NCBI RefSeq assembly: GCF_042453785.1
Contig: NC_091670.1
Location: 39,939,501-40,003,500, forward strand
DNA length: 64,000 nt
Origin: Malus domestica
Taxonomy: Eukaryota > Streptophyta > Magnoliopsida > Rosales > Rosaceae
Direction: 5' to 3'
Part shown: one piece after another, positions 31,871-43,746 of the stretch
Layout of the letters: the number at the start of each line of letters is the position of its first letter
Position numbering within the stretch: the stretch's first letter is position 1
Made by a program: the position numbers and the translations under genes
The notes under the pieces: model-generated
The model's database searches: none
Told to the model about the DNA's origin: nothing
The model's input: only the letters and a program-made list of their open reading frames with translations

Positions 31871-33052
31871 CTAATAAATAACCTGAACTCTATTTTCATC
31901 ATTCCATTTCCATGAGTTAAGGCCATGTGGCCATGTAGGTTGTGTTTGTTGGTTCCAGAATCCAGATTTTCAGTTGGCTTCTGGAGAAAATTTAGTTTTG
32001 TGTTCAATGTGCATCACATACATCTTCAGGTTATTCCGACCGTTGGATCACATATCTTGGATGTGCTTGAGATTCCTTTATCTACTGGATATATTAGCTT
32101 GAATTAATCTTTGAAGTAGACAAAATCTGCTGGATTACTATTGAATTAGTGTAGTTTTCCTTACCTATGTTAATGTTAACAAGAAAGTCGTGACATCTGT
32201 TAATTTTAAGAAGAAACATTTAGAAGAATCAAATGATTGAACAAAAACATCACTTATATCAACTATTAATGTCATATTAACATTTGAGTACAAGATTTTT
32301 TTTTCTAAATGTTATTTTTAACTTTTAAGTATTTTTTTTAATATGAAATATAACTTTGAGAAATAACCCTAAACCAATAAGAATAAAAAAAGACGATGAA
32401 ACACCACCAAAATGGTAATATTTGTCCAAAATTGTAGCTAATGGTTTTGTAACCAAGTTATGCAATCAAATCACGTTATTGTTAGCCTATTGTGAGATTA
32501 AGTCAACTCATTCTTCTTAGTATAGATAATATCGTTTGTTAAAAAAAAAAAAAACTAAGATATATCCCGATGACGCTGTTAACATCAATATATGTCTTAT
32601 TAAAAGGCAATAGGACATTGCCTACTACTAGGGAAAATGTTAATTTTCACACATCAAAATCACACACTTAACCCTGAGACAAGTCACCTAATTAACAATT
32701 AAAATTTCTACAATCTCAAAGAAACAGATATAAGCCTGTGGCAGTTGATCATATTTTTCTAAAATCATTCGTCATACTCATAAATAGTATTTTCATAAGG
32801 ATTCGACGTGATCATGGAGTGCCGGCTGTCGACTACCTGACGCCCTCCCCCTCCTCCTTTATCAGTATGAAAGAGAAAAAAAAATATTTGACGAGGACAT
32901 TTCCGAAAAAAATAATATAAAAAGGACTTTTTCATAAATTCCAAATTAACAGCCATTCAAGTACAATATTACATTCAATTTTTTACAGTGGAAAAAGCAG
33001 AAATGCTGAGAGACATCGAAAGGAAAATTAACCCAACAGAATTTCAAGGTAA

Positions 33053-34048
33053 TTAATTAGGTTTTGCCACAAAGAGAGGATTAAGAACATTGTAAAGAGT
33101 AAATAGATTAAGCACATAGTAAAATATTGCTGCAAGGATGCCAGCAACAAGAGCTCCACTGACATGGTTGCAAAACTTGGAGACTTGTCCACAAATTGGC
33201 AGCCAACCAGCGTGAGTGTTCCCTTTCTTCCCCACTTGAGCTATCGTCAAGGCTGCTGACATGCTTGAAGTAAGAAGAAGAGCTGCAACCTGCAACAGTT
33301 TCAATCCCTCAGTTCCCATTACAATGGAAATTAGAATAACGGTTCTCGTGACAAAGACATACTTACATGAAACAAGCACACTAAAGTGATGGTTTCCACC
33401 CGGTGCATGTCTATCACGTGTAACTTTTTCACATGGCACTGCATAATTGGTTTGGGACACTGACACTTTAGTGTTTTTGTTTCATGCAAATCCTTATCCT
33501 CAATCCGACTTCTTCTTACTTCGATTCCATGTTGATAAACATGTCATTATTTCAAATAAAAAAAGGAAGAATTTACTTAATGATATGGTGTTATTACCAC
33601 ATCTAGGATGATAACTATGCGCCACAGTGAGCCCTTTGAAGAAAGAAGCAGGATTATAAGGTTGTATCCACTTACAATTGCCTCCACAATCACAAAGTAC
33701 CTTTTCACATGTTTTAAAACAAAGAAAAAGTTACATACATTAAGAAGATGATTAATTGCGAGGAAATGGACTATCTAGAGAGAGAGAGGTCGACGGTCTA
33801 CCGAACTCGGATGCATATTGCCTTTAACAAACTGACCTAACTCACATTTGCGAATTTGTTACAAACTTGGAGAAACTTGAAGAGTAAACTTACGTGAAAG
33901 TTGGGGAATCACTGAATTTGGCCTTGAAGGTCAAGTTCAAGACCCTGGTAGAGTCGTGGCTGTTGACCATAACTATGGTGGCAGAAACAGTAGCAGCCAA
34001 GGCCAGCAGCCTCAGCACAAAGGTGAAGATCCTCCTGGTCTGAGTCAT
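33053..34048 (-). CDS. CASP-like four-helix membrane protein (CASPL1C-like)
   Basis: Three exons (34048-33894, 33700-33598, 33289-33053) join in frame to about 164 residues. CASP-like proteins are plasma-membrane scaffolds related to those that build the Casparian strip; the CASPL1C role is not known to me. Helix 1 is [20 protein letters not shown] with the conserved Arg. Helix 2 is [19 protein letters not shown]. Helix 3 begins WRIVIILDV with the conserved Asp and continues [20 protein letters not shown]. The second extracellular loop has [20 protein letters not shown], where the CG...FC pair is typical of group 1C. Helix 4 is [16 protein letters not shown]. The match with Arabidopsis At4g03540 (CASPL1C1) is strong across the loop. 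The ATG at 34048 is the only suitable start before helix 1. Confidence 0.93.
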
Positions 34049-34454
34049 GGAGAAGTTAACCTAAACGACAGAGTTTTACAACGAAACGAAGAACTAAGCT
34101 AGGGAAGATCGAAATGCTGAGGGGTATATTTAGAGCAGAAGAGGGTAGATGTAGAAAGTGTGTTAGGAGGACAGATAGGTGGTGGGGAGAGGACCGGGAG
34201 GTCGGAGGGAGGGCACTTGTCTTCTTTGTATTTCTTTACACCAACAAGGGTTTGGTTACCTGCAAATTGTACAAGAGTCTGAAGATTGCCGCAATACCAG
34301 CCAATTAAACTTTTACACAGCAACACGGGCCCCCGCCCGACTAAACCCGTTTTGGGTCCGTTCAGAGCTTGACACGTGGCTTCTTTCTACAAGCAAAGTT
34401 TTGATGAAGAATTTGTGTGTAAATTAACGGATCATAGCACGGTCCATTTATATT

Positions 34455-34610
34455 AGGAAATTTTAACAAAAAACACCCGGTACTGTTCATTTTAACGAAA
34501 AACTATATTTTTACATTAAAAAGTCAATCCTGTTACTATTCACTTTACCCTTTATTTTGTCCTTATCATTAAAACTCAAAGTTTTCAAACCATTTTCATT
34601 AGTTTTTCTT
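34455..34610. mobile_element. Short MITE, TACTGTTCA...TTCATTAGTTTTCC family, copy 2
   Basis: Same landmarks as at 10.6 kb: GTACTGTTCATTTTAACG, TACTATTCACTTTACCCTTT, AACTCAAAGTTTTCAAACC. Confidence 0.8.
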
Positions 34611-35100
34611 TTATAGGGGATATGTGATTGCATGCATGCATGCACACCACATGATCGATTGTTCTCATTTATTGATTATGTTTCGTGATATGAATCGGCC
34701 AAAAGGTCAAATAGCATTTGGATTTTTAATAAAAACTTGTACATGGTTCTAGTAAAACGCTTAAAGAAAAATATGTACGAGTACAAGTACTTCTTCCATA
34801 AGTTGTATCAAATGAGCCAATGATCACAAGAGTGACGTTTACCATTGAACGTGATTGACCAAAGTCTAGCTACATCTAGGGTTGGTTTTACTTTTGTCTT
34901 AATCTACACGAGTCTACAAAGCCTAAAGAATTGAAATAGTAAAAGTGAAGGAAATGTGTCAAGAAACTTAACTTTGTTAAGTAAGAGTTTTTCACATGAG
35001 TTTGATTATCCTTATATCATTGCTTGTCCAAAAGAGAAGTGAACATAATGAGAGTATAATGAGAAGGAAATTCCATATATGCTAAAAGGTAATAAAAATA

Positions 35101-35253
35101 AGGAACTTTAACGAAAAGCTTCATGTACTGTTCATTTTATGAAAAACCACATTTTGATGCTAAAAAATAAATCCTGGTACTATTCACTTTACCCTTTATT
35201 TTGTCTTTATCGTTAAAACTCAAAGTTTTCAACCCCTTTTCATTAGTTTTCCT
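35101..35253. mobile_element. Short MITE, TACTGTTCA...TTCATTAGTTTTCC family, copy 3
   Basis: Same landmarks as copies 1 and 2. Its outer ends AGGAACTTTAACGAAAA and TTTTCATTAGTTTTCCT are roughly complementary, giving weak terminal inverted repeats. Confidence 0.8.
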
Positions 35254-36164
35254 ATAAAAATAATGGTCATTCAATAGTGTTTTGACGGTTTTGCTCCCAT
35301 TTTATTGTTTCTGCCTCTTAATTTCTTAAATGCTGATGTTTCTACCTCTTAATTTCTTAAATGCTGATGTTTCTACCTCATTGCCTTATCCCTCCATTCA
35401 CTTTAAAATAATATCTTTTTTTATACCAAATTGTAATCAAAATTGGTAATGAACAGGGGGTGAAAGCTAGCTCAAAGATATATTATTACAGACAAGGCGA
35501 GTCCTAGTGACTCTTAACATATCATCAAATAAACGAATCTCAATTCATTTACACAGATACTCAAAATATTAATATTCAAAATTCATATTATAACTCCAAT
35601 TAATAAGGTCATCCGTAACCATGTTTTTCTCCTAATACACATGAATCAGTTCACAACCTCCAATACATCTCATAAACTGTCTGTAGTAATCAATATGTTG
35701 CCAAGAGGGTGAAAACTGGTATTAGTCATATCGGTGACTAGATGAACCATCAAAAGCCGCATTCATCTTTAAACACTAAGTTTGAAATTAAGATCACACG
35801 TCAAATATCAGAATACTTCCCCCATGAGGAGTAGTTAGGGTATTTTATTTTCAATCGTCGAATCGAATGAATTAAAGAAGAACAATATAAAAATTAACAA
35901 GAGTGTATGAAAAATAAAAATAAATGTGTCTTTTAGGTTTCATAGTGTGAGTGCGTTTATTCCACCACGAGAGTCAACGTCGTTTTTCTATCTTACGACC
36001 GAAACCGCCTCAATCTTTACGTCGTTTTTTATCCAACTGAACCACCGCTCTACCACCTTGTCCAAAACGCATAAACCAAATAAAAGCTCACTTCGCTCGA
36101 CATTTCCAACTCCGCAATTCTCCCCGTAAAGTCTCCTCCGAACCCCAACGGCGAAGAAGCTCCG

Positions 36165-36242
36165 CTAGGGTTTCGCTCGCACTATCAAACGACCCCGTTC
36201 AATCGGGCGCAGAGAACCAAACCGGACCCAGACCTAGGGTTT
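36165..36242 (+). promoter_or_regulatory. Two telo-box-like motifs in the NRPB2 leader
   Basis: CTAGGGTTT at 36165-36173 and CCTAGGGTTT at 36233-36242 are AAACCCTA motifs, common near the starts of plant housekeeping genes for transcription and translation. They lie within about 105 bases of the start codon, probably in the 5' UTR. Confidence 0.5.
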
Positions 36243-36268
36243 CGAATCCCAATCCGCCACCGTAGATC

Positions 36269-39200
36269 ATGGAGGAGGAGCACGAGTACGACGATCAGCA
36301 GTACATGGAGGACGACGACGAAGACGAAATCACGCAGGAGGACGCGTGGGCCGTCATCTCTGCCTACTTCGAGGAGAAGGGCTTGGTGCGCCAGCAGCTC
36401 GACTCGTTCGACGAGTTCATTCAGAACACAATGCAGGAGATTGTCGACGAGTCGGCCGATATCGAGATTCGGCCTGAGTCGCAGCACAACCCGGGGCACC
36501 AGCCTGATTTCGCCGAGGTAGGGTTTCCTCCCGGGAAATTATGGGTGTGAAATTGCCTGCGTTTTCTCTAGGGAAACAAACGGGGGTTTTAGGGCCGGTT
36601 TGCCAATGGGTTTTAGGGCTAGTTTTACCAATGGTAGAATTTCTATTAAATGGTATTGTTGTTAACGAATTCAAGCTTCCTAATTTTTGTAGTTTTAGGG
36701 GTTATACTTGGTGCACAAAACCACAAACTTATAAGCAAGGGAGCTAGGGTTTTATTCTCACAGAGTCACAGTTGATTTCTTTGTTACGAAACGAAAGGAG
36801 AATTTGGATTGGAGCATTGTTTGGAGCTTTAATACTGTTGTATTCAAGCAAATGGCATCGTCATTAAATAATCTGAGCTTTGTAGTTTTGTTGAATTTAT
36901 TGGTAATAGTTGGTGCAAAAAACTAAAATTGGATAAGCAATTGGGAGCTAGGATATCTTTATGCCGGTTAATTATTTAGTACAAAATGAAAGTAGAATTT
37001 GAAGCATTTGTCATGGTTATGTTGTTTGGAGCTTTAACACTGTTGGGTTGGATTACAGACTGTATGCAAGATTAGCTTTGGTCAGATTTATTTGAGTAAG
37101 CCCATGATGACCGAATCTGATGGAGAAACTGCAACCTTATTTCCCAAAGCTGCAAGGCTGAGAAATCTGACGTACTCAGCACCCTTGTATGTGGATGTCT
37201 CAAAGAGGATGATAAAGAAAGGACACGATGGCGAAGAACTCACCGAGACCCAGGATTTCACCAAAGTATTCATTGGGAAGGTGTGTAATGTGATTATAAT
37301 TATTTCAATAACGATGGATGAGTTTAACAGTGCTAGTCAACAACTTGGTTGAATTTGTTTTGTTGCATATTATCAGGTTCCTATAATGCTTCGGTCTAGT
37401 TATTGCACACTGTACCAGAATTCAGAGAAAGATTTAACTGAGCTGGGAGAGTGTCCATACGATCAAGGTGGATATTTTATTATAAATGGGAGTGAAAAGG
37501 TTCTTATTGCTCAAGAGAAGATGAGCACCAATCATGTCTATGTGTTCAAGAAGAGGCAGCCGAACAAGTATGCCTATGTGGCTGAAGTTCGGTCTATGGC
37601 GGAGTCTCAAAACAGGCCGCCCAGTACCATGTTTGTTCGGATGCTTGCCCGGACTAGTTCTAAAGGGGTAATGAAACTGATTGTGGCAGTATTGTTTATT
37701 TTTGTTCATGTAGTGTCTGCTTTTTGTTTTCATTTTGTTTGTTTGCATTTGTATTATTGCAGGGTTCTTCGGGACAGTATATCAAAGCTACACTTCCTTA
37801 TATTAAAGGGGAAATTCCTATTATCATCGTTTTCCGGGCTCTTGGGTTTGTTGCCGATAAAGACATCCTCGAGCACATATGTTATGACTTTTCTGATACT
37901 CAAATGATGGAGTTGCTCAGACCTTCTTTGGAAGAAGCATTTGTGATTCAGAATCAACAGGTGTTTTATCTATTTCATGGTTTGATGTCTACAAGTTTCT
38001 CAAATACTTTTTAGCATGTGGCTTATTATTCTATTTTCTGCTACAGGTTGCATTAGATTATATTGGAAAGAGAGGTGCAAATGTTGGTGTAAGTAGAGAC
38101 AAGAGAATCAAGTACGCGAAAGAGATTCTACAAAAGGAAATGCTTCCACACGTTGGTGTTGGAGAATTTTGTGAGACAAAGAAAGCTTACTATTTTGGGT
38201 AGGTTTTTAGGATATGCATTAGCATCCAGTTGGATTTTGAATTGTTAACTAAATGGGCATTTGCGCTTGTTCCAGATATATCGTTCACAGGCTTCTACTC
38301 TGTGCACTTGGTCGGAGGCCAGAGGATGACAGGGATCATTATGGAAACAAGCGGCTTGATCTTGCTGGTCCCTTACTTGGAGGCTTGTTTAGAAATGTAT
38401 ATGTTTTTAGTGGAAATTAAAGGTTGTATGAATTTTTTACCATTATGTTGTTGACCATGGAACTGTTTATGTAATCGCAGCTATTCAGGAAGTTGACTAA
38501 GGATGTGAGAGCTTATGCACAGAAGGTTATTTACATGAACCCTGAATTTATTAGATTTCTATTTTATTTGGGTTTTTACTTACATATTTAATTCATGTTG
38601 CAGTGTGTTGACAATGGAAAGGATCTTAATCTGCAATTTGCCATCAAAGCTAAAACCATCACGAGTGGCCTCAAATATTCACTTGCCACTGGAAACTGGG
38701 GACAAGCAAATGCAGCTGGTACAAGGGCTGGAGTGTCGCAGGTGTTAAATCGTTTGACATACGCATCCACCCTCTCACACTTGAGAAGACTGAATTCTCC
38801 AATAGGGCGTGAAGGTAAAACCACTTTATGCTTTCTGGCTTCTGCTGTGTTTTGTACTCTTATGTTTCAAATGTAAAGACTTTGGATCAACCCTTCTCTT
38901 CACCAATCCTCTCCCACGCAAATGACTGAATCAACCTTCCTAATGCCAGTCCAGTCAACCTGTTTGCTAGCCCAGCGCTAGGGCATCCTCGTCTTCCAGC
39001 CCCATATGCAATTAGCTTGCATCCTCCTCCTTCATCACTCCATCCATCACACCACTCCGACCTAAACTTTGTAGCGTCCTCTCACATCTCAGGGTCCCTA
39101 TGGTTGTAGGTCTTTGGATTGCAGTTATAAGCCTCATCTGTGGTGTAAGGTCAAAACCTGTAGCATCTATTTTTTCCCAATCATCTTGTTGCTACTGCTA

Positions 39201-42200
39201 TTTGTGGTCCCCTCCTTCCCTTGAACTAAAGGTTTCTTTTATCAGGGAAATTGGCTAAACCACGTCAGCTGCATAATTCGCAATGGGGAATGATGTGCCC
39301 AGCTGAAACACCCGAAGGCCAAGTGAGTATCACATTTTAAAAGTTCTAAGTCTGCAAGTTACCTTGAGAAACCCTTTCTTTCTGTACATGGCACTTAAAT
39401 CTTAGTTTGTCTGTTAAACCAGGCATGCGGGCTTGTCAAGAATCTTGCGTTGATGGTATACATAACGGTAGGATCAGCTGCATATCCAATCTTGGAATTT
39501 TTGGAAGAATGGGGTACAGAAAACTTTGAGGTTTGTTCTATTAGTTGTAATGGATTCTGATTTATGTTTTCTTTATTTCTTTAGTTTGACAAGCGTCTTT
39601 ATCTTGGCTGTAGGAAATTTCACCTGCGGTTATACCCCAAGCTACAAAAATTTTTGTTAACGGCTGTTGGGTTGGAATCCATCGTGATCCTGAAATGTTG
39701 GTGAGAACATTAAGAAAGCTAAGGCGACGGGTGAGTATCTCTTTTATTTATTTCTTTACAATTGTAAATTCCAGTAGATATGTGCCAAAAGAACAATGCT
39801 CAATCTGCAACATTCAAAACATTGGCTTTTTAATCAGAGTCTGTTTGGTTAATTTGCCCCATTCTTTTCTTCCTCTTTTCCTTTTCATCTTGTGCTTTGG
39901 TCTTACCTGCCCAATCTTCATAGTGCGTGCTTATAACCATTCTGACTAGTAACTTTCCACGTTCAAATGTCACAATAAATGTTACAGATGCTGATTACTC
40001 TGTACTTGTGCAGGTTGATGTCAACACTGAAGTTGGGGTTGTGAGGGATATCCGTCTGAAAGAATTGCGGATATATACTGACTATGGCCGTTGCAGTCGT
40101 CCATTATTCATTGTGGACAAACAGAGGCTTCTCATAAAGAAGCGAGATATTCATGCATTGCAGCAGAGGGTGAGCTAGCAGAAATCTTCTATTTAATTTC
40201 TTTTGGACTTCCAATGTTTACATCAATCTACCCTTATATTCTTTCAGGAAAGCCCTGAAGATGCTGGTTGGCATGACCTTGTAGCGAAGGGATATATTGA
40301 ATATATTGACACTGAAGAAGAGGAGACTACAATGATTTCCATGACAATTAATGTTAGTAGTTCTTTCTGGAAAAATGCATCTTGGTTTTATTTGGATTAT
40401 AAAGAGACATGTAGAAGCTGTAGGGATTCATGATTCAATTTGGAAAAACTTGTGTGCAGGATCTTGTCCAAGCAAGACTCAATCCTGAGGAGGCATATTC
40501 GGACACTTATACACATTGTGAAATCCACCCATCACTTATTTTGGGTGTTTGTGCTTCTATTATACCATTTCCTGATCATAATCAGGTGATTTTGTTGTAC
40601 AGGTGAATTTAATCAGTTTGATATGTTATTAAGTTATTATTTCATATATTTATTAGCTATGTTGTGATCAGTCTCCACGTAATACGTATCAATCTGCTAT
40701 GGGGAAGCAAGCTATGGGGATTTATGTCACCAATTATCAGTTCCGGATGGTATGATTTGGTTCTCACGTGTAATTAATTATTTTATCTTCTAATGTTGAA
40801 TGTTGCAGTTGATTAATGAGAATCTTCTTGTTTCTTCGCTCAGGATACATTGGCGTATGTTTTATACTATCCTCAGAAACCACTTGTCACCACACGAGCC
40901 ATGGAGCATCTCCACTTCCGGCAGCTTCCCGCTGGCATCGTAAGTATTTAACTTTGTTTTACTATTCCTCTCTCTTTTCGCTTTTCTAACTTAAGTCTGA
41001 TGATGAACGTTTTCCTTGTCTTCCATTCCACATCAGAATGCTATTGTTGCCATTTCCTGTTATTCCGGTTATAACCAGGAAGATTCTGTCATTATGAATC
41101 AATCCTCTGTGGACCGTGGATTCTTCCGGTCACTATTCTTTCGATCTTATAGGTCAGTTTATCTGTAACAGCTATTTTGACTACAAGTCATTTGTTTTCC
41201 TACAATGTTGCATCAATAACTTTTACCCGTCACAGGGATGAGGAGAAAAAGATGGGAACCCTTGTCAAAGAGGATTTTGGGCGTCCTGACAGAGCAAATA
41301 CTATGGTGAGAATTTCAATTTTTAGCTTATGTTTCCAATGGTGCTGCTCATGTAGTATTGGACGCTATTCTAAGGTTTGAGTTTACAGGGTATGCGACAT
41401 GGTTCTTATGACAAATTGGATGATGATGGTCTTGCTCCTCCTGTAAGTATATGCATATTTGTATTACTACGATTTTTTGTCAGACTATACCCTGAAACAA
41501 AGATGAACTAATTAACTTCTCTTTGATATTACCTTAGGGAACTAGGGTTTCAGGTGAGGATGTCATCATAGGAAAGACCACACCCATGGCTCAGGACGAG
41601 GCTCCAGGGCAAGCGACATCGCGTTACACGCGGCGTGACCACAGCATAAGCTTGCGCCACAGTGAAACCGGCATAGTTGATCAGGTTAGTTTTCATTTCA
41701 GTTCCTTCTCCCCTCTGCTTGCAGCTCTACTGGCTTCTTATCACAAGACTGGCATTTACTTTGTGTTTGTAGGTTCTACTGACGACCAATGCCGATGGGT
41801 TGCGGTTTGTCAAAGTAAGGGTGAGGTCAGTCAGAATACCGCAGATTGGTGACAAATTCAGTAGCAGACATGGACAGAAGGGGACAGTGGGCATGACTTA
41901 TACGCAGGAAGACATGCCATGGACTGTGGAAGGGGTCACACCTGATATAATCGTGAACCCACACGCTATTCCGTCTCGTATGACAATTGGTCAGCTGATT
42001 GAGTGTATCATGGGGAAGGTTGCAGCTCACATGGGAAAGGAAGGAGATGCTACTCCTTTTACAGATGTGACGGTGAGTTGCACTTTCTCGTGAATTGAAA
42101 CGTTTCTTTAGTTGCTTCTTTTGTTTTTCCTGGAAATTCTCACGTTTTATTGTTTTCTTTGTTAGGTGGACAATATCAGTAAAGCTCTTCACAGTTGTGG

Positions 42201-42832
42201 TTATCAAATGCGTGGATTCGAGACCATGTATAATGGTCACACGGGCAGGCGGCTCAGCGCTATGATATTCCTTGGCCCCACATATTACCAAAGACTGAAG
42301 CACATGGTCGACGACAAGATCCATTCACGTGGACGGGGCCCAGTGCAGATCCTCACAAGGCAGCCAGCTGAGGGACGGTCTCGTGATGGTGGTCTACGAT
42401 TTGGAGAAATGGAACGAGATTGCATGATTGCCCATGGTGCTGCCCACTTTCTGAAAGAAAGATTGTTCGACCAGAGTGATGCATATAGGGTTCATGTCTG
42501 CGAGCGTTGTGGGTTAATAGCTATTGCAAATCTCAAGAAGAATTCGTTTGAGTGCAGGGGTTGCAAGAACAAAACTGACATTGTTCAGGTACATCAATCT
42601 CTCTCTCTCTCATACGATACATGAATTCACGCCTACAGTTATAATATTGCTCTGATCCCGTTCTTACGGTAAGAGGTTAATGCTATCCGCTGCTCGTCTT
42701 TCGTTGGTGTAGGTTTACATTCCTTATGCCTGCAAGCTGCTATTCCAAGAGCTCATGTCAATGGCCATAGCGCCAAGAATGCTCACAAAGGACATAAAGC
42801 CGGCCAAAAACCAAAAGAAGAAAGGAGGCTGA
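36269..42832 (+). CDS. NRPB2: RNA polymerase II second-largest subunit (RPB2)
   Basis: Twenty-three exons join in frame to 1193 residues, near the 1188 of Arabidopsis NRPB2. The protein forms one side of the Pol II active-site cleft in the nucleus. Exons: 36269-36517, 37059-37280, 37377-37667, 37763-37960, 38047-38198, 38276-38396, 38481-38525, 38604-38814, 39246-39322, 39423-39530, 39614-39730, 40014-40169, 40248-40352, 40460-40585, 40672-40749, 40844-40939, 41037-41152, 41236-41305, 41389-41442, 41538-41684, 41773-42072, 42166-42588, 42713-42832. Landmarks: acidic N terminus [20 protein letters not shown]; protrusion/lobe [20 protein letters not shown]; fork [19 protein letters not shown]; hybrid-binding [39 protein letters not shown]-terminal zinc site CERCGLI...CRGCKNKT; end AKNQKKKGG. 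All introns are GT-AG. No damage was seen, so this is the functional single-copy-type gene. Confidence 0.97.
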
Positions 42833-43746
42833 TATAGTCGAAGTTGATTGCGAAAGCAGACACGTCCTTTGTTTTCGCTGTTTTCGTCAAAACAAGCATG
42901 GAGTTAACGATTAGAGGCCTTACCGTCATAAAAATAGACACGCCGGAGTTTAAGGAGGTTGAAGGCGGCTCAGAAGGTTCATCGGTTCCTGCCTTGGGGG
43001 GATTGGAAGACATAATCAGAATGAGTTGAGATGTATTTTCATGGGATTCGAATGGCTTTGTGTTTGGAATCGGTTCAAACTGTATTGTTCTGGTCTCGTT
43101 TTAAGTTGAGAGTTGGAACCTCCTAATTGTAATTTTTCTGTAGTTAAGCCATCACATTAAATGATATATATAAGTACATAACATTTTGTTCGAGTAAATG
43201 TGTGTTTTCCTAAGGTTTGTGACATGATCATTAAGTATAGGGCCGGAAAAAATACCCGAAAACACCATACTCTTTTCTTAATCAATTTGAACGATTTTAT
43301 AATAAAATCTACATCTTAACGCCAGGTCAGCATTTCACTTAATGTTGGTAGACCCGTAAATAGGTCAGGTTTATCGGGTTTGGGTCGGGTTCAATCCAAT
43401 CCGTTAAGTTAACGGGTCATTAGAATTCGATCTGTTAAGCTAACGGGTCAACTGTTTCACCCCACTAACATCTGTTAACAATTATTATTATTTTATTTTT
43501 TTTGCATAGAGTTTATTTTTTGTTGTTAAGACTTTACTGAAATTATTAAAACATTGTCAACTAACGGGTGCTAACAGGTCTAATGGGTTGACTCAAAGTG
43601 ACCCGTTATTTAACGGATTGTTAACATGTTCACCCGTTAGCAATCTGACCGGTTAATCATCCATTCAAATACTAATATTAATGAGTCGGATCGGGTTAAC
43701 GGGTCGGGTCCAAATGCCAACTTAGAACGACATCGTATCATGATTC
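42833..43746. other. Spacer with AACGGGTCA-rich stretch
   Basis: The first 350 bases are the NRPB2 3' UTR/flank. From about 43345 to 43720 the motif (T/G)TTAACGGGTCA and its complement TGACCCGTTA recur six or more times with CGGGT variants; I read this as part of an old repeat of unknown class. The end is the LOL2-like promoter. Confidence 0.5.

Larger units (their letters stand above)
30627..33052. other. Spacer between PPR and CASP-like genes
   Basis: The first 100-200 bases are the likely promoter of the PPR gene (minus strand). Two MITEs are annotated separately. No exon is seen; the small frames near 31.9 and 32.8 kb lack domain signal. Confidence 0.5.
34049..36268. other. Spacer between divergent CASP-like and NRPB2 genes
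   Basis: It holds the promoters of both divergent genes and two short MITEs. No exon is recognised. A tandem of TGTTTCTACCTCTTAATTTC with variants occurs at about 35308-35380. Confidence 0.5.
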
